The notes under the pieces were generated by a model. It saw only the letters and a list, made by a program, of their open reading frames with translations. It searched no databases and was not told the DNA's origin. The position numbers were made by a program, and so were the translations under genes. Positions 29,948 through 38,945 of a stretch of 64,000 bases of DNA are shown here, piece after piece (positions within the stretch are counted from its first letter, which is position 1; each line of letters starts with the position of its first letter). This stretch comes from Cupriavidus consociatus (GTDB lineage: Bacteria; Pseudomonadota; Gammaproteobacteria; Burkholderiales; Burkholderiaceae). Location of the stretch: positions 124,001-188,000 of the forward strand of contig NZ_JAGIQA010000012.1 in the NCBI RefSeq assembly GCF_017814975.1. The letters run 5' to 3'.

Positions 29948-30646
29948 ATGATTGAAATCAGAAAGTCTGCAGAGCGCGGTTATGCGGATCACGGCTGGCT
30001 GAAGTCCTATCATTCGTTCTCGTTTGCCGACTACTACGATCCGCAGCATGTGCAGTTCGGGCCGCTGCGCGTGATCAACGAAGATCGCGTCGCGCCGGGG
30101 ATGGGCTTCGGCACGCATGGCCACCGGGACATGGAGATCATCAGCTACGTGCTCGAAGGCGAGCTGGCGCACAAGGACAGCATGGGCAACGGCAGCGTGA
30201 TCCGCCCGGGTGACGTGCAGCGCATGAGCGCCGGCACCGGCGTGCGTCACTCGGAGTACAACCACGCGGCGCACGATACGACCCATTTCCTGCAGATCTG
30301 GATCATGCCTGCGCAGAATGGCATCGAGCCGGGCTACGAGGAAAAGCACTTCGAGGCGGCCGACAAGCGTGGCAAGCTGCGCCTGGTGGCCAGCCAGGAT
30401 GGCGCCGACGGTTCGGTGGTGGTGCACCAGGATGTGCGCCTGTACGCCGGGCTGTTCGACGGCGAAGAGGCCGCCACGCTGGCTCTCGCGCCGGGTCGAC
30501 GCGCCTATGTCCATGTGGCCCGTGGCCGTGTGCTGGTCAACGACAAGGCGCTGGAAGCGGGCGATGCGGCCAAGCTCGAGTTGGGCGGCGAGGTGGCGCT
30601 GTCCGGCGGTGACGATGCCGAGGTGCTGGTGTTTGACCTGCCCTGA
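29948..30646 (+). CDS. pirin family protein (YhhW type)
   Basis: 232 residues from the ATG at 29948. Two cupin-like beta barrels: the N-terminal one carries HGHRDMEIISYVLEGELAHK and GTGVRHSEYNH, whose His and Glu residues bind the metal in quercetinase-active pirins. The C-terminal barrel is the shorter pirin_C domain. A quercetin 2,3-dioxygenase activity is known for the E. coli homologue; the natural role is unclear. The divergent LysR gene is the likely regulator, and a terminator follows. Confidence 0.92.
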   Translation: MIEIRKSAERGYADHGWLKSYHSFSFADYYDPQHVQFGPLRVINEDRVAPGMGFGTHGHRDMEIISYVLEGELAHKDSMGNGSVIRPGDVQRMSAGTGVRHSEYNHAAHDTTHFLQIWIMPAQNGIEPGYEEKHFEAADKRGKLRLVASQDGADGSVVVHQDVRLYAGLFDGEEAATLALAPGRRAYVHVARGRVLVNDKALEAGDAAKLELGGEVALSGGDDAEVLVFDLP

Positions 30647-30678
30647 CCACCACGCGTAGATTCCATCGAGGAAATCCT

Positions 30679-30705
30679 GCCCGCCCACCGGCGGGCTTTT
30701 GCTTT
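30679..30705 (+). terminator. terminator after the pirin gene
   Basis: GCCCGCC / GGCGGGC stem at 30679-30696 with TTTTGCTTTTT after it. Confidence 0.88.
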
Positions 30706-30813
30706 TTGTGTCGAACGGGTAGGGGCAGGTACCGCTGTGCTATCTTCTCGCTATGCATTGCGCCTGCACCGGCACATCGGGCGGGCGCGCCCCCTTGGAA
30801 CACCCGTACCAAG

Positions 30814-31806
30814 ATGACCTTTGTTTCCATACTCCTGGCGCTGATCGCCGAGCAGTTCCGCGCCCTGGGCCGCAACAACCCGATCTACGAGATCGTGCGC
30901 GCGCTGGGCGACCGCGCCGAGCACGCCTTTGACACCGGCCGCCCCCGCGATGCCGCGCTGGCCTGGTTCACCGTAGTGCTGCCGCTGACGCTCGCAGTGG
31001 TCGTGGTGCACTACCTGCTCGCATCGATCAGCGTGGCGCTGACACTCGCCTGGAACGTGCTGGTGCTGTACATGACGCTGGGCTTCCGCCAGTTCAGCCA
31101 CTACTTCACCGATATCCATGAAGCGCTGAACCGCGACGACGTCCATACCGCGCGCACGCTGCTGCATGAGTGGACCGGTATCGACACCGTCGACATGCCT
31201 GTCACCGAGATCGTGCGGCACACGCTGGAGGCGGCCATCATTGCCGTGCACCGGCATGTGTTCGGCGTGTTCTTCTGGTTCCTGGTGCCGATCGGGCCCG
31301 GCGGCGTGGTGCTGTACCGCGTCGCGGAATACCTCGGGCGCCACTGGAACGAGCCGTCGACCGAACGCAGTCCCGCTCTGGGCCGCTTTGCCGCGCGCGC
31401 GTTCTACCTGCTTGACTGGATCCCGTCGCGCCTGACCGCGATCGGCTTTGCCATCGTCGGCAATTTCGAGGATGCGGTGTATGCGTGGCGTAACCACGCG
31501 CGCAAGTGGAACGATGCGGTCAATGGCATCCTGCTCGCCAGCGGCGGCGGGGCGCTGGGCGTACGCCTGGGCACGCCGCTGGCCGAGGACGATTCCACCG
31601 TGGTGCTGCGCACCAGCGTGGCCGGCCCGGCGGTCGACTATGCGCCCGGCATGGAAGAGGACAACGGTCCCGAGCCGTCGGCGCCGGAATTCGGCGCCGA
31701 GCCAGGCGTGCGCACGCTGCAGTCGGCAGTCGGGCTGGTATGGCGTGCAGTGGTATTGTGGATGCTGCTGCTCGCCATGCTGTCGCTGGCGCTGTGGGTG
31801 GGCTGA
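30814..31806 (+). CDS. CobD/CbiB (adenosylcobinamide-phosphate synthase-like) family membrane protein
   Basis: 330 residues from the ATG at 30814 (MTFVSILLALIAEQFRAL). Several hydrophobic segments (PLTLAVVVVHYLL, LAWNVLVLYMTL, VFFWFLVPIGPGGVVLYRV, VVLWMLLLAMLSLALWV) and the CbiB-like DWIPSRLTAIGFAIVGNFEDA. True CbiB joins aminopropanol phosphate to cobyric acid; no other cobalamin gene is nearby and the protein also resembles AmpE-like relatives, so a cobalamin role is uncertain. No cobalamin riboswitch is upstream. Confidence 0.75.
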   Translation: MTFVSILLALIAEQFRALGRNNPIYEIVRALGDRAEHAFDTGRPRDAALAWFTVVLPLTLAVVVVHYLLASISVALTLAWNVLVLYMTLGFRQFSHYFTDIHEALNRDDVHTARTLLHEWTGIDTVDMPVTEIVRHTLEAAIIAVHRHVFGVFFWFLVPIGPGGVVLYRVAEYLGRHWNEPSTERSPALGRFAARAFYLLDWIPSRLTAIGFAIVGNFEDAVYAWRNHARKWNDAVNGILLASGGGALGVRLGTPLAEDDSTVVLRTSVAGPAVDYAPGMEEDNGPEPSAPEFGAEPGVRTLQSAVGLVWRAVVLWMLLLAMLSLALWVG

Positions 31807-31835
31807 TCCTGCGTATCTGAATGCGAACGCTGGCG

Positions 31836-32141
31836 CTAGTCGCGCGCCGCCCCGCAGCGCCAGCAGGCGCCGAATTGCGCCTCATGCCATTCGTGGCAGT
31901 GACGGCATTGCCAGCTTGGGCCTGGCACCGGGTTCGCGGCGGCATTGAGCGCTGCCCACGCCTGCGCTTCCATCTCGTCATCGAGCAGCCAGACCTGCGG
32001 CGCGCTTTCCCGGAACGGGATCTCGCCGGTGGCGCCGCCCAGCCAGGTGTTGCGCAGTTCCGCCCGGATGCCGGCGGCCTGCAGGACGTTCTGGCAATGG
32101 GCGGCGTGGACCAGCGAGGTGGCGTACAGCAGCAGTTTCAT
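31836..32141 (-). CDS. DUF2007 domain protein with zinc ribbon
   Basis: 101 residues. The N-terminal DUF2007 ferredoxin-like fold is indicated by MKLLLYATSLVHAAHCQNVL, AGIRAELRN and PQVWLLDDEMEAQA. A C-terminal zinc ribbon has C-x-x-C ... C-x-x-C (CRHCHEW ... CWRCGAARD). Function unknown; the family is called 'putative signal transducing protein'. It lies just downstream of rsgA on the same strand, 32 bp away, probably in the M48-rsgA transcript. Confidence 0.88.
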   Translation of the reverse strand: MKLLLYATSLVHAAHCQNVLQAAGIRAELRNTWLGGATGEIPFRESAPQVWLLDDEMEAQAWAALNAAANPVPGPSWQCRHCHEWHEAQFGACWRCGAARD

Positions 32142-32173
32142 GGCAGCTCACCGGTTACCCAGGTGCGCTTACC

Positions 32174-33154
32174 TTACCACGGCTTCTGCTGGCTGGACTC
32201 GTGCAGCAGCTGCGCGTAGAGCTGGTGGCGGCGTTCGGCGATCGCGCCGGCCGCCACCGCCGCCAGCACACCGCAGCCGGGTTCGTTGGTGTGGTGGCAG
32301 TTGTAGAAGCGGCACTCGGTCAGCCGCGGCCGGAACTCCGGGAAGGCACGTTCCAGCATGCCTTCGCTCAGGTGGTACAGGCCGAATTCCTGGAAACCGG
32401 GCGAATCGATCAGCGCACCCTGGCGTCCGTCTACCGTGCCCCAGTCCGCCGGCAGGTGGTACAGCCGCGTGAACGTGGTGGTGTGCTTGCCGGAATCGAG
32501 CTTGGCCGAGATCTCGCGCGTCTGCGCATCCACCCCAGGGATCAGCAGGTTCAGCAGCGATGACTTGCCCATGCCCGACTGGCCGATCAGGATGCTGGAC
32601 ACCCCCGCCAGCCGCGGCCGAAGCGCCGCCAGCGCCTGTTCCGGGTCGGCGCGCACCGACAGTTCCAGCGTGTCGTAGCCCAGCTCGCGATACAGCGCCA
32701 GGCGCCGACGCGCCTCGTCCAGCCGCTCGGGCAGGTCGGTCTTGTTGAGCACGATCAGGGGGCGGATCTCCAGCGCCTCGGCCGATACCAGCGCGCGCCC
32801 AAGCAGGTCTTCGGAGAAGCCCGGCTCGGTCGCCAGCACGATGATGACCTGGTCGATATTGGCCGCCAGCAGCTTGGACTTGAACTGATCCGAGCGATGC
32901 AGCAAGTTCTTGCGCGCCTGCACCCTGGTGATCACGCACTGGTCGGCCGCGGCGCGCTCGACGCTGACATGGTCGCCGACGGCGCTGTCGCTCTTCTTGC
33001 CGCGCGGGAAGGCATGCATGCGCGTGCCGTCGGCCAGCTCGACCACGTAGTGGCGCCCGTGCGCGGCGATGATCAGTGCGGGCTCGGCGCTCTTGCCTGC
33101 ATTCGTGCCGGCATTGGCGCCGCCGGCGCCGCGGTGTCGGGAGGTGCGGCTCAT
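32174..33154 (-). CDS. rsgA: ribosome small-subunit-dependent GTPase A
   Basis: 326 residues: OB-fold, then a circularly permuted GTPase domain (NKTDL G4 before [13 protein letters not shown]1 and [10 protein letters not shown]3), and a C-terminal zinc-binding segment [16 protein letters not shown]. RsgA tests the decoding centre during late 30S assembly. The start overlaps the stop of the M48 peptidase gene (33151-33154), so translation is coupled. Confidence 0.95.
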   Translation of the reverse strand: MSRTSRHRGAGGANAGTNAGKSAEPALIIAAHGRHYVVELADGTRMHAFPRGKKSDSAVGDHVSVERAAADQCVITRVQARKNLLHRSDQFKSKLLAANIDQVIIVLATEPGFSEDLLGRALVSAEALEIRPLIVLNKTDLPERLDEARRRLALYRELGYDTLELSVRADPEQALAALRPRLAGVSSILIGQSGMGKSSLLNLLIPGVDAQTREISAKLDSGKHTTTFTRLYHLPADWGTVDGRQGALIDSPGFQEFGLYHLSEGMLERAFPEFRPRLTECRFYNCHHTNEPGCGVLAAVAAGAIAERRHQLYAQLLHESSQQKPW

Positions 33155-34398
33155 GCGTGCGCCAGCAACCGGTCGATCCGCTGCGCGGCGGGCGGATGCG
33201 AGTAGTAGAAGGCGCTGTAGAGCGGATCGGGCGTGAGGGTCGAAGCGTTGTCCTTGTACAGCTTCACCAGTGCCGACACCAGGTGGCCGGCATTGGTCTG
33301 GTCGGCGGCGAAGGCGTCGGCCTCGAATTCATGGCGGCGCGACGACTGGCTCGACAGCGGCCCGAGCAGGAAGGTGAACACCGGCAGCGTCAGGAAGAAC
33401 AGCACCAGTGCCAAAGCATGGTTGGACACGCCCAGGTTGGGCGCGACGCCGAGGCCCGTGTAGAACCACGTCCGCGTCGCCAGCCAGCCCAGCAGCGCCA
33501 GGAACACCAGGCTCAGTGCAAAGGTGACGGCGATGCGCTTGGCCACATGGCGGCGCTTGAAGTGGCCGAGTTCGTGAGCCAGCACCGCCTCGATCTCGTC
33601 GCCTGACAGGCGTGCCAGCAGCGTATCGAAGAAGACGATGCGCTTGGCCGCGCCGAAGCCGGTGAAGTAGGCGTTGCCATGCGCGCTGCGCTTGCTGCCG
33701 TCCATCACGAACAGGCCCTTGCTGGCAAAGCCGCAGCGCTGCATCAGGCCCTCGATGCGCTGGCGCAGCGATTCGTCGGCCAGCGGCTCGAACTTGTTGA
33801 ACAGCGGCGCGATAAAGGTCGGGAACACCACCAGCAGGAACAGGTTGAAGCCCATCCACACCAGCCACGTCCACAGCCACCACAGCGAGCCGGCGCCCTC
33901 CATCAGCCACAGCACCGCCAGCAGCAGCGGCAGGCCCAGCACGCTGGCGACCGCCAGCATCTTGACCATGTCGGCCAGCCACAGGCCGAAGGTCATCTTG
34001 TTGAAGCCGAAGCGCTCCTCGATGCCGAACTGGCCATAGAGCGAAAAGGGCAGGTCCACCAGCCCGCCGATCACCGCCACGCTGGCCACCAGCGCTACGC
34101 CATACGCATAGCCCGGGCCGAAGGTCTCCAGCCAGAACTGGTTGAGCAACTGCAGCCCGCCCAGCATGGTGAAGCCGATCAGCACCGCGGCGCCGGCCAG
34201 CACTTCAAGCATCGACAGCCGGGTGCGGGCGATGGTGTAGTCGGCCGCCTTCTGGTGCGAGGCGAGCGTGATGGTGTCGGCAAAGCGCGCCGGCACCGCG
34301 TTGCGGTGCTGTGCCACATGGCGCACCTGGCGCGCGGCCAGCCAGAGCTTGGTCAGCACCATCAGCACCAGCGCGGCGAGGAAGACAATCGTGAACAT
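33151..34398 (-). CDS. M48 family metallopeptidase (Ste24/CAAX protease-like)
   Basis: 415 residues from the ATG at 34398 ([20 protein letters not shown]). Multi-spanning membrane protein with zinc site [14 protein letters not shown] and a second downstream Glu in [12 protein letters not shown]. The [17 protein letters not shown] region matches the Ste24 N-terminal domain. It probably performs inner-membrane protein quality control. Upstream -10 TATAAT (minus) at 34429-34434. Divergent from orn and coupled to rsgA. Confidence 0.92.
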   Translation of the reverse strand: MFTIVFLAALVLMVLTKLWLAARQVRHVAQHRNAVPARFADTITLASHQKAADYTIARTRLSMLEVLAGAAVLIGFTMLGGLQLLNQFWLETFGPGYAYGVALVASVAVIGGLVDLPFSLYGQFGIEERFGFNKMTFGLWLADMVKMLAVASVLGLPLLLAVLWLMEGAGSLWWLWTWLVWMGFNLFLLVVFPTFIAPLFNKFEPLADESLRQRIEGLMQRCGFASKGLFVMDGSKRSAHGNAYFTGFGAAKRIVFFDTLLARLSGDEIEAVLAHELGHFKRRHVAKRIAVTFALSLVFLALLGWLATRTWFYTGLGVAPNLGVSNHALALVLFFLTLPVFTFLLGPLSSQSSRRHEFEADAFAADQTNAGHLVSALVKLYKDNASTLTPDPLYSAFYYSHPPAAQRIDRLLAHA

Positions 34399-34494
34399 AG
34401 GCAAGAGCCTTGGGACGGATATGCGAGAATTATAAGTTGTTCGCGTCCGGCTCCGCCGCGACCGCTTCCCCAAATCCCTTTCTCAGCAGTCCCG

Positions 34495-35130
34495 ATGACC
34501 ACCCACGCCACCGCCAAATCCGTCAAAAGCGAAAACAACCTGATCTGGCTGGACATGGAAATGACCGGCTTGCAGCCGGATACCGACCGCATCATCGAGG
34601 TGGCGGTCGTCATTACCGACTCCGAACTCAATATCCTGGCTGAAGGGCCGGTGCTGGTGATCCACCAGAGCGATGCCGTGCTTGACGGCATGGATAACTG
34701 GAACAAGGGCACCCACGGCCGCTCCGGCCTGATCGACAAGGTCAAGGCTTCCACGCTGACCGAGGAACAGGCCGAGGCCGAGCTGCTGGCCTTCCTGAAG
34801 CGCTGGGTGCCGGCCGGCAAGTCGCCGATGTGCGGCAACTCGATCTGCCAGGACCGCCGCTTCATGGCGCGCTATATGCCCAAGCTGGAGGCGTTCTTCC
34901 ACTACCGCAACCTGGACGTGTCCACGCTCAAGGAGCTGTGCAAGCGCTGGGAGCCGGTTATCCACAAGGGCTTCGTCAAGCGCCAGCTGCACACGGCGCT
35001 GGCCGACATCCTGGAGTCGGTGGAGGAACTGCGCTACTACCGCACACACTTTATCCGTCACACGCCGCCGGGCGCGCCGGCGGCCACTCCGCCTGCCGAC
35101 ACTCCTGCTGCCGACACCGCGGCGCAATAA
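34495..35130 (+). CDS. orn: oligoribonuclease
   Basis: 211 residues from the ATG at 34495. DEDDh exonuclease: [20 protein letters not shown] (D-x-E), [19 protein letters not shown], and C-terminal H and D in [18 protein letters not shown]. It hydrolyses 2-5-nt RNA, including linear di-GMP. A short Pro/Ala/Thr tail extends past the family end. It lies divergent from the M48 gene, with the next gene 90 bp downstream. Confidence 0.96.
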   Translation: MTTHATAKSVKSENNLIWLDMEMTGLQPDTDRIIEVAVVITDSELNILAEGPVLVIHQSDAVLDGMDNWNKGTHGRSGLIDKVKASTLTEEQAEAELLAFLKRWVPAGKSPMCGNSICQDRRFMARYMPKLEAFFHYRNLDVSTLKELCKRWEPVIHKGFVKRQLHTALADILESVEELRYYRTHFIRHTPPGAPAATPPADTPAADTAAQ

Positions 35131-35220
35131 GCCGGGTTCCCGGCCTGCGACGACAACAATAACCAACCACCACCGACGGGGCGCGCGCAGCCCTCCCGGG
35201 CACCTCCCGTCGAGCCTGCC

Positions 35221-36102
35221 ATGTTCGAGCGCATCGTATCCATCATCACGCCGGTCATCCTGATCATCCTGGTCGGGTGGCTGTACGGGCGCAAGGCCCA
35301 TCCGGACATGGCCGGGATCAACCGCGCCACGCTTGATGTGATCGCGCCGCTGCTGGTGGTGTCGGCCTTTGTCGGCAAGGACTTCGTGCTGGCCGACCAG
35401 CTGGTGTTGCTGGTGTGCGCGGTGGCGGTGGTGCTGGGTTCGGGCGTGCTGGCGTGGGCCGTGGCGCGGCTGCTCAAGGTCGATCCCCGCACCTTCGTGC
35501 CGCCGATGATGTTCAACAACTGCGGCAACATGGGTTTGCCGCTGTCGGTCTTTGCCTTCGGCCACGCCGGCCTGGCACCGGCGGTGGCGCTGTTCGCGGC
35601 GTCGAACCTGATGCACTTCACCCTCGGCCTGAAGATCGTCAACCGGCATGCGTCGATGGCGCAGATCGTGCGTAACCCGATGGTGCTGGCCACGGTGGCC
35701 GGCGTCGGGCTGTCGCTGGCGCGGCCCTGGTTCACGTTGCCGGACCCGGTATACCAGTCGGTCAAGCTGCTGGGCGACGCCACCGTGCCGCTGATGCTGT
35801 TCGCGCTGGGCGTGCGCATGAAGGACGTGAGCCTGCGCAACTGGGGCATGGGCGTAGTCGGCGCGGTGGCGTGCCCGCTGGCCGGCGTCGCGGTGGCGCT
35901 GCTGCTGGCGCAGTGGGTGCCGCTGACGGAACTGCAGCGCGGACTGCTGTTCGTATTCGCGGCGCTACCGCCGGCGGTGCTGAACTTCCTGATCGCCGAC
36001 CATTTCCGGCAAGAGCCAGACCAGGTCGCGTCGATCGTGCTGCTCGGCAATATTGCCGCGGTGGTGTTCGTGCCGGTTGGGTTGTACCTGGGATTGCGCT
36101 GA
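35221..36102 (+). CDS. AEC (auxin efflux carrier) family transporter
   Basis: 293 residues with about ten membrane helices in two halves. The first helix is ITPVILIILVGWLYGRK, and the central NNCGNMGLPLSVFAFG holds the family's conserved Asn/Gly/Pro. It would export an organic anion such as malate or auxin-like acids; the substrate is unknown. Monocistronic, ending before a tandem repeat. Confidence 0.9.
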   Translation: MFERIVSIITPVILIILVGWLYGRKAHPDMAGINRATLDVIAPLLVVSAFVGKDFVLADQLVLLVCAVAVVLGSGVLAWAVARLLKVDPRTFVPPMMFNNCGNMGLPLSVFAFGHAGLAPAVALFAASNLMHFTLGLKIVNRHASMAQIVRNPMVLATVAGVGLSLARPWFTLPDPVYQSVKLLGDATVPLMLFALGVRMKDVSLRNWGMGVVGAVACPLAGVAVALLLAQWVPLTELQRGLLFVFAALPPAVLNFLIADHFRQEPDQVASIVLLGNIAAVVFVPVGLYLGLR

Positions 36103-36153
36103 CGAGCGCGGGAGAGTGGGGAGGGTTTGCCGCCGACAGTGCCGGCGGCCAGG

Positions 36154-36216
36154 TTTCCGTGGCTTCCGTGACTTCCGTGACTTCCGTGACTTCCGTGACT
36201 TCCGTGACTTACGCAG
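36154..36216. repeat. tandem 9-bp repeat (CTTCCGTGA) between AEC transporter and mog
   Basis: Five perfect copies of CTTCCGTGA at 36163-36207, preceded by a degenerate TTTCCGTGG (36154-36162) and followed by CTTACGCAG. The array sits between two convergent genes and ends exactly at the mog stop codon. Likely slippage-prone microsatellite. Confidence 0.97.
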
Positions 36217-36856
36217 CAGGCTTGGCGCGCACCGCATTCTTCGGCCGCCAGGCCTTGACCACGGCCTCGTCGGTTACCATGTAAGGCCCGCCGATCAGGT
36301 CGATGCAGTACGGCACCGCGGCGAAGATGCCTTGCACCACCGGCTTGCCGTCGGCATCGCGCAGGCCTTCCAGCGTCTCGCGGATGGCGCGCGGCTGGCC
36401 GGGCAGGTTGATGATCAGCGCGGCGCGGCTGGCGGTCTCGCGGATCACCGCCACCTGACGCGACAGGATGGCGGTCGGCACGAAGTGCAGGCTCACTTGC
36501 CGCATCTGCTCGCCGAAGCCCGGCATTTCCTTGGTGGCCACCGCCAGCGTGGCCTCCGGCGTGACATCGCGCCGCGCCGGGCCGGTGCCGCCGGTGGTCA
36601 GCACCAGGTCGCAGCCGGCCACGTCCACCAGCTCGATCAGCGTGCGCGAGATCTGCGCCTGCTCATCCGGAATCAGCCGCTCCACCGCCTGCCACGGCGA
36701 GGTCAGCGTGCGGCCGAACCACTCGCGCAGCGCCGGGATGCCTTCGTCCTGGTAGGTGCCGGCCGAGGCACGGTCCGAGACCGAGACAAAGCCGACGACG
36801 AGTTCGTCGGGATGGTTGCGGGATACCGGCTGCGTGGACTGCGTGGTCTGGGTCAT
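36209..36856 (-). CDS. mog: molybdopterin adenylyltransferase
   Basis: 215 residues. The MPT-binding core [20 protein letters not shown] and [19 protein letters not shown] are typical of Mog/MoaB. It adenylates molybdopterin before molybdate insertion. The C-terminus ends in a lysine-rich tail at the 9-bp repeat array. The start overlaps the darP stop (ATGA), so the two genes are coupled; the pairing looks fortuitous functionally. Confidence 0.93.
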   Translation of the reverse strand: MTQTTQSTQPVSRNHPDELVVGFVSVSDRASAGTYQDEGIPALREWFGRTLTSPWQAVERLIPDEQAQISRTLIELVDVAGCDLVLTTGGTGPARRDVTPEATLAVATKEMPGFGEQMRQVSLHFVPTAILSRQVAVIRETASRAALIINLPGQPRAIRETLEGLRDADGKPVVQGIFAAVPYCIDLIGGPYMVTDEAVVKAWRPKNAVRAKPAA

Positions 36857-37458
36857 GCCTCGGGCTCCGGGGAAGGGGCTGCGTCGGTGGAGGCAGCGCC
36901 GTCCTTGGCGTCGAGCGCTGCCTTGATGGCCTGGAACAGTTCGCGGAAGTAGCGCGGCGGCTTGGCCTGCTCCTTCTCCTTGCGTGCGTTGCGGATGATG
37001 TTGCGCAGCGACTGCACGTCGGCGACCGGGTGCTCGCCGAGGAACCGCGTCAGCGCCGCGTCGTCGGCCAGCAGCAGTTCGCGCCAGCGCTCGATCAGGT
37101 GCATGCGGGCGGTCTCGGCCTTGCTGGTGCCCTTGAAGCCTTCCAGCGCGGCGCGGATCGCCTCGACCTCATCGTCGTCCAGCCCGCGCATGACCTTGCC
37201 CACGAATTGCATCTGGCGGCGCTTGCCTTCATGGCTGGTGGTGCGGCGCGCCTCGTGGATGGCGTCGGCGAGCGACTCGGGCATGGGCACCCGCGCCAGC
37301 CGGTCCTTGGGCAGCGCCTCGAGCTCGGCGCCAAGGTCCTGCAGGGCGGTCATGTCGCGCTTGCGCTGCGACTTGCTTTTCGGTTCGTCGTCTTCGGGCT
37401 CCGGCGAGAATGCGCCGGGGAAGCGCGAGCCTTGGGAATTACGGGAATTTCGCGTCAT
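36853..37458 (-). CDS. darP: ribosome-associated protein DarP (YjgA, DUF615)
   Basis: 201 residues from ATG 37458 (MTRNSRNSQ); ATG 37467 would add 3. Helical DUF615 blocks [40 protein letters not shown] and [17 protein letters not shown] are recognisable. In E. coli DarP assists peptidyl-transferase centre formation during 50S assembly. Overlaps mog downstream and is divergent from pmbA. Confidence 0.92.
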   Translation of the reverse strand: MTRNSRNSQGSRFPGAFSPEPEDDEPKSKSQRKRDMTALQDLGAELEALPKDRLARVPMPESLADAIHEARRTTSHEGKRRQMQFVGKVMRGLDDDEVEAIRAALEGFKGTSKAETARMHLIERWRELLLADDAALTRFLGEHPVADVQSLRNIIRNARKEKEQAKPPRYFRELFQAIKAALDAKDGAASTDAAPSPEPEA

Positions 37459-37523
37459 GACCGGCATTTTATCTTGCTATGATTGCCGCTTGGACTTTTG
37501 ATGACCCCAGGCACGGATCCCAC

Positions 37524-38891
37524 ATGGACCAGATCGCAGAACAGACCGCGCATTTCACCTACACCCAGGCCCAGCTCAGCGAGATGGCCGCCGATGTGCT
37601 GCGTGTGGCACGCGAGCTGGGCGCGACGGACGCCGCCACGGAGATCTCCGAAGGCAGCGGCCTGTCCGTATCGGTGCGCAAGGGGCAGGTGGAAACGATC
37701 GAGCAGAACCGTGACAAGGTGGTCGGCGTCACGGTGATGATCGGCAAGCGCCGCGGCAATGCCAGCACCTCGGACTTCTCGCCGGCCGCGCTGCGCGCCA
37801 CCGCGGAGGCGGCCTACAACATCGCCCGCTTCACCGCGGAAGACGAGTGCGCGGGCCTGGCCGAAGAAGAACTGCTGGAGCGCGCGCCGCAGGACCTGGA
37901 CCTGTTCCATCCCTGGGCCATCGATGCCGAGGCCGCCATCGACATCGCCACCCGCGCCGAGGCCGCCGCCTTCGCCGTGTCGCCGCGCATCCGCAACAGC
38001 GACGGCGCCAGCGTGTCGGCGCAGCACTCGCAGTTCGTGCTGGCGACCACGCGCGGTTTCTCGGGCGGCTATCCGTATTCGCGCCATTTCATCTCGTGCG
38101 CGCCGATCGCCGGCAGCGGCGGCGGCATGCAGCGCGATGACTGGTACTCGTCCAAGCGCTCGCCGCTGGCACTGGCCAACCCGGAGGACATCGGCCGCTA
38201 CGCCGCCGAACGCGCGCTGGCGCGGCTGCAGGCGCGCAAGCTGTCCACGCGCCGCTGCCCGGTGCTGTTCGAGGCGCCGCTGGCCGCCGGCCTGCTGGGC
38301 GCCTTCGTGCAGGCGGTGTCGGGTGGTGCGTTGTATCGCAAGTCCACCTTCCTGTGCGATACGCTGGGCAAGGCCGTGTTCGCGCCGCACGTGCAGATCC
38401 ACGAGCAGCCGCACACCCCGGGCGCGATGGGCAGCGCCCCGTTCGACGAAGAAGGCGTGCGCACGCGCGAGCGCGACGTGGTCCTCGATGGCGTGGTGCA
38501 GGGCTATTTCCTGTCGACCTATTCGGCGCGCAAGCTCGGCATGAAGACCACCGGCAACGCCGGCGGCTCGCATAACCTGACGCTGCACAGCAACCTGACC
38601 GAGCCCGGCGACGATTTCCCGGCGATGCTGCGCAAGCTCGGTACCGGCCTGCTGGTGACCGAGCTGATGGGGCAGGGTGTCAACTACGTGACCGGCGACT
38701 ATTCGCGCGGTGCGTCTGGTTACTGGGTCGAGAACGGCGTGATCCAGTATCCGGTGGAGGAAATCACCATTGCCGGCAATATGGCCGAGATGTTCCAGCA
38801 GATCGTCGCGATCGGCGCCGATTCGCTGATTCGCGGCACCAAGGAAACCGGCTCGATCCTGATCGAGCAGATGACCATCGCCGGAAACTGA
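37524..38891 (+). CDS. pmbA: metalloprotease PmbA (TldE)
   Basis: 455 residues from ATG 37524 (MDQIAEQTAHF). PmbA/TldD family: DAATEISEGSGLSVSVRKGQ at the N-terminus, EDECAGLAEEELLERAPQDL, GSHNLTLHSN and the C-terminal NYVTGDYSRGASGYWVENG. PmbA is the non-zinc partner of TldD that degrades unfolded small peptides and matures some RiPPs such as microcin B17. That is notable given the GG-leader peptides 10 kb away, but proximity proves nothing. A TATGAT -10-like hexamer lies at about 37476. Confidence 0.94.
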   Translation: MDQIAEQTAHFTYTQAQLSEMAADVLRVARELGATDAATEISEGSGLSVSVRKGQVETIEQNRDKVVGVTVMIGKRRGNASTSDFSPAALRATAEAAYNIARFTAEDECAGLAEEELLERAPQDLDLFHPWAIDAEAAIDIATRAEAAAFAVSPRIRNSDGASVSAQHSQFVLATTRGFSGGYPYSRHFISCAPIAGSGGGMQRDDWYSSKRSPLALANPEDIGRYAAERALARLQARKLSTRRCPVLFEAPLAAGLLGAFVQAVSGGALYRKSTFLCDTLGKAVFAPHVQIHEQPHTPGAMGSAPFDEEGVRTRERDVVLDGVVQGYFLSTYSARKLGMKTTGNAGGSHNLTLHSNLTEPGDDFPAMLRKLGTGLLVTELMGQGVNYVTGDYSRGASGYWVENGVIQYPVEEITIAGNMAEMFQQIVAIGADSLIRGTKETGSILIEQMTIAGN

Positions 38892-38915
38892 TCGGCGACT
38901 GATCGGGATGGACTG

Positions 38916-38939
38916 GCGAGCCGCCTGCGGGCGGCTCGC
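38916..38939. terminator. GC hairpin between convergent pmbA and ilvA
   Basis: GCGAGCCGCC / GGCGGCTCGC with a 4-nt loop. There is no real T-run on either side, so it may be a weak or Rho-assisted terminator. Confidence 0.45.
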
Positions 38940-38945
38940 TCGCGT

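Noticed and set aside
30814..31806. Calling the CbiB-like protein a cobalamin biosynthesis enzyme
   Set aside because: No cobalamin genes or riboswitch nearby; only family-level similarity is visible.
36154..36216. Short direct repeats considered as a CRISPR array
   Set aside because: Units are 9 bp with no spacers; simple tandem repeat.
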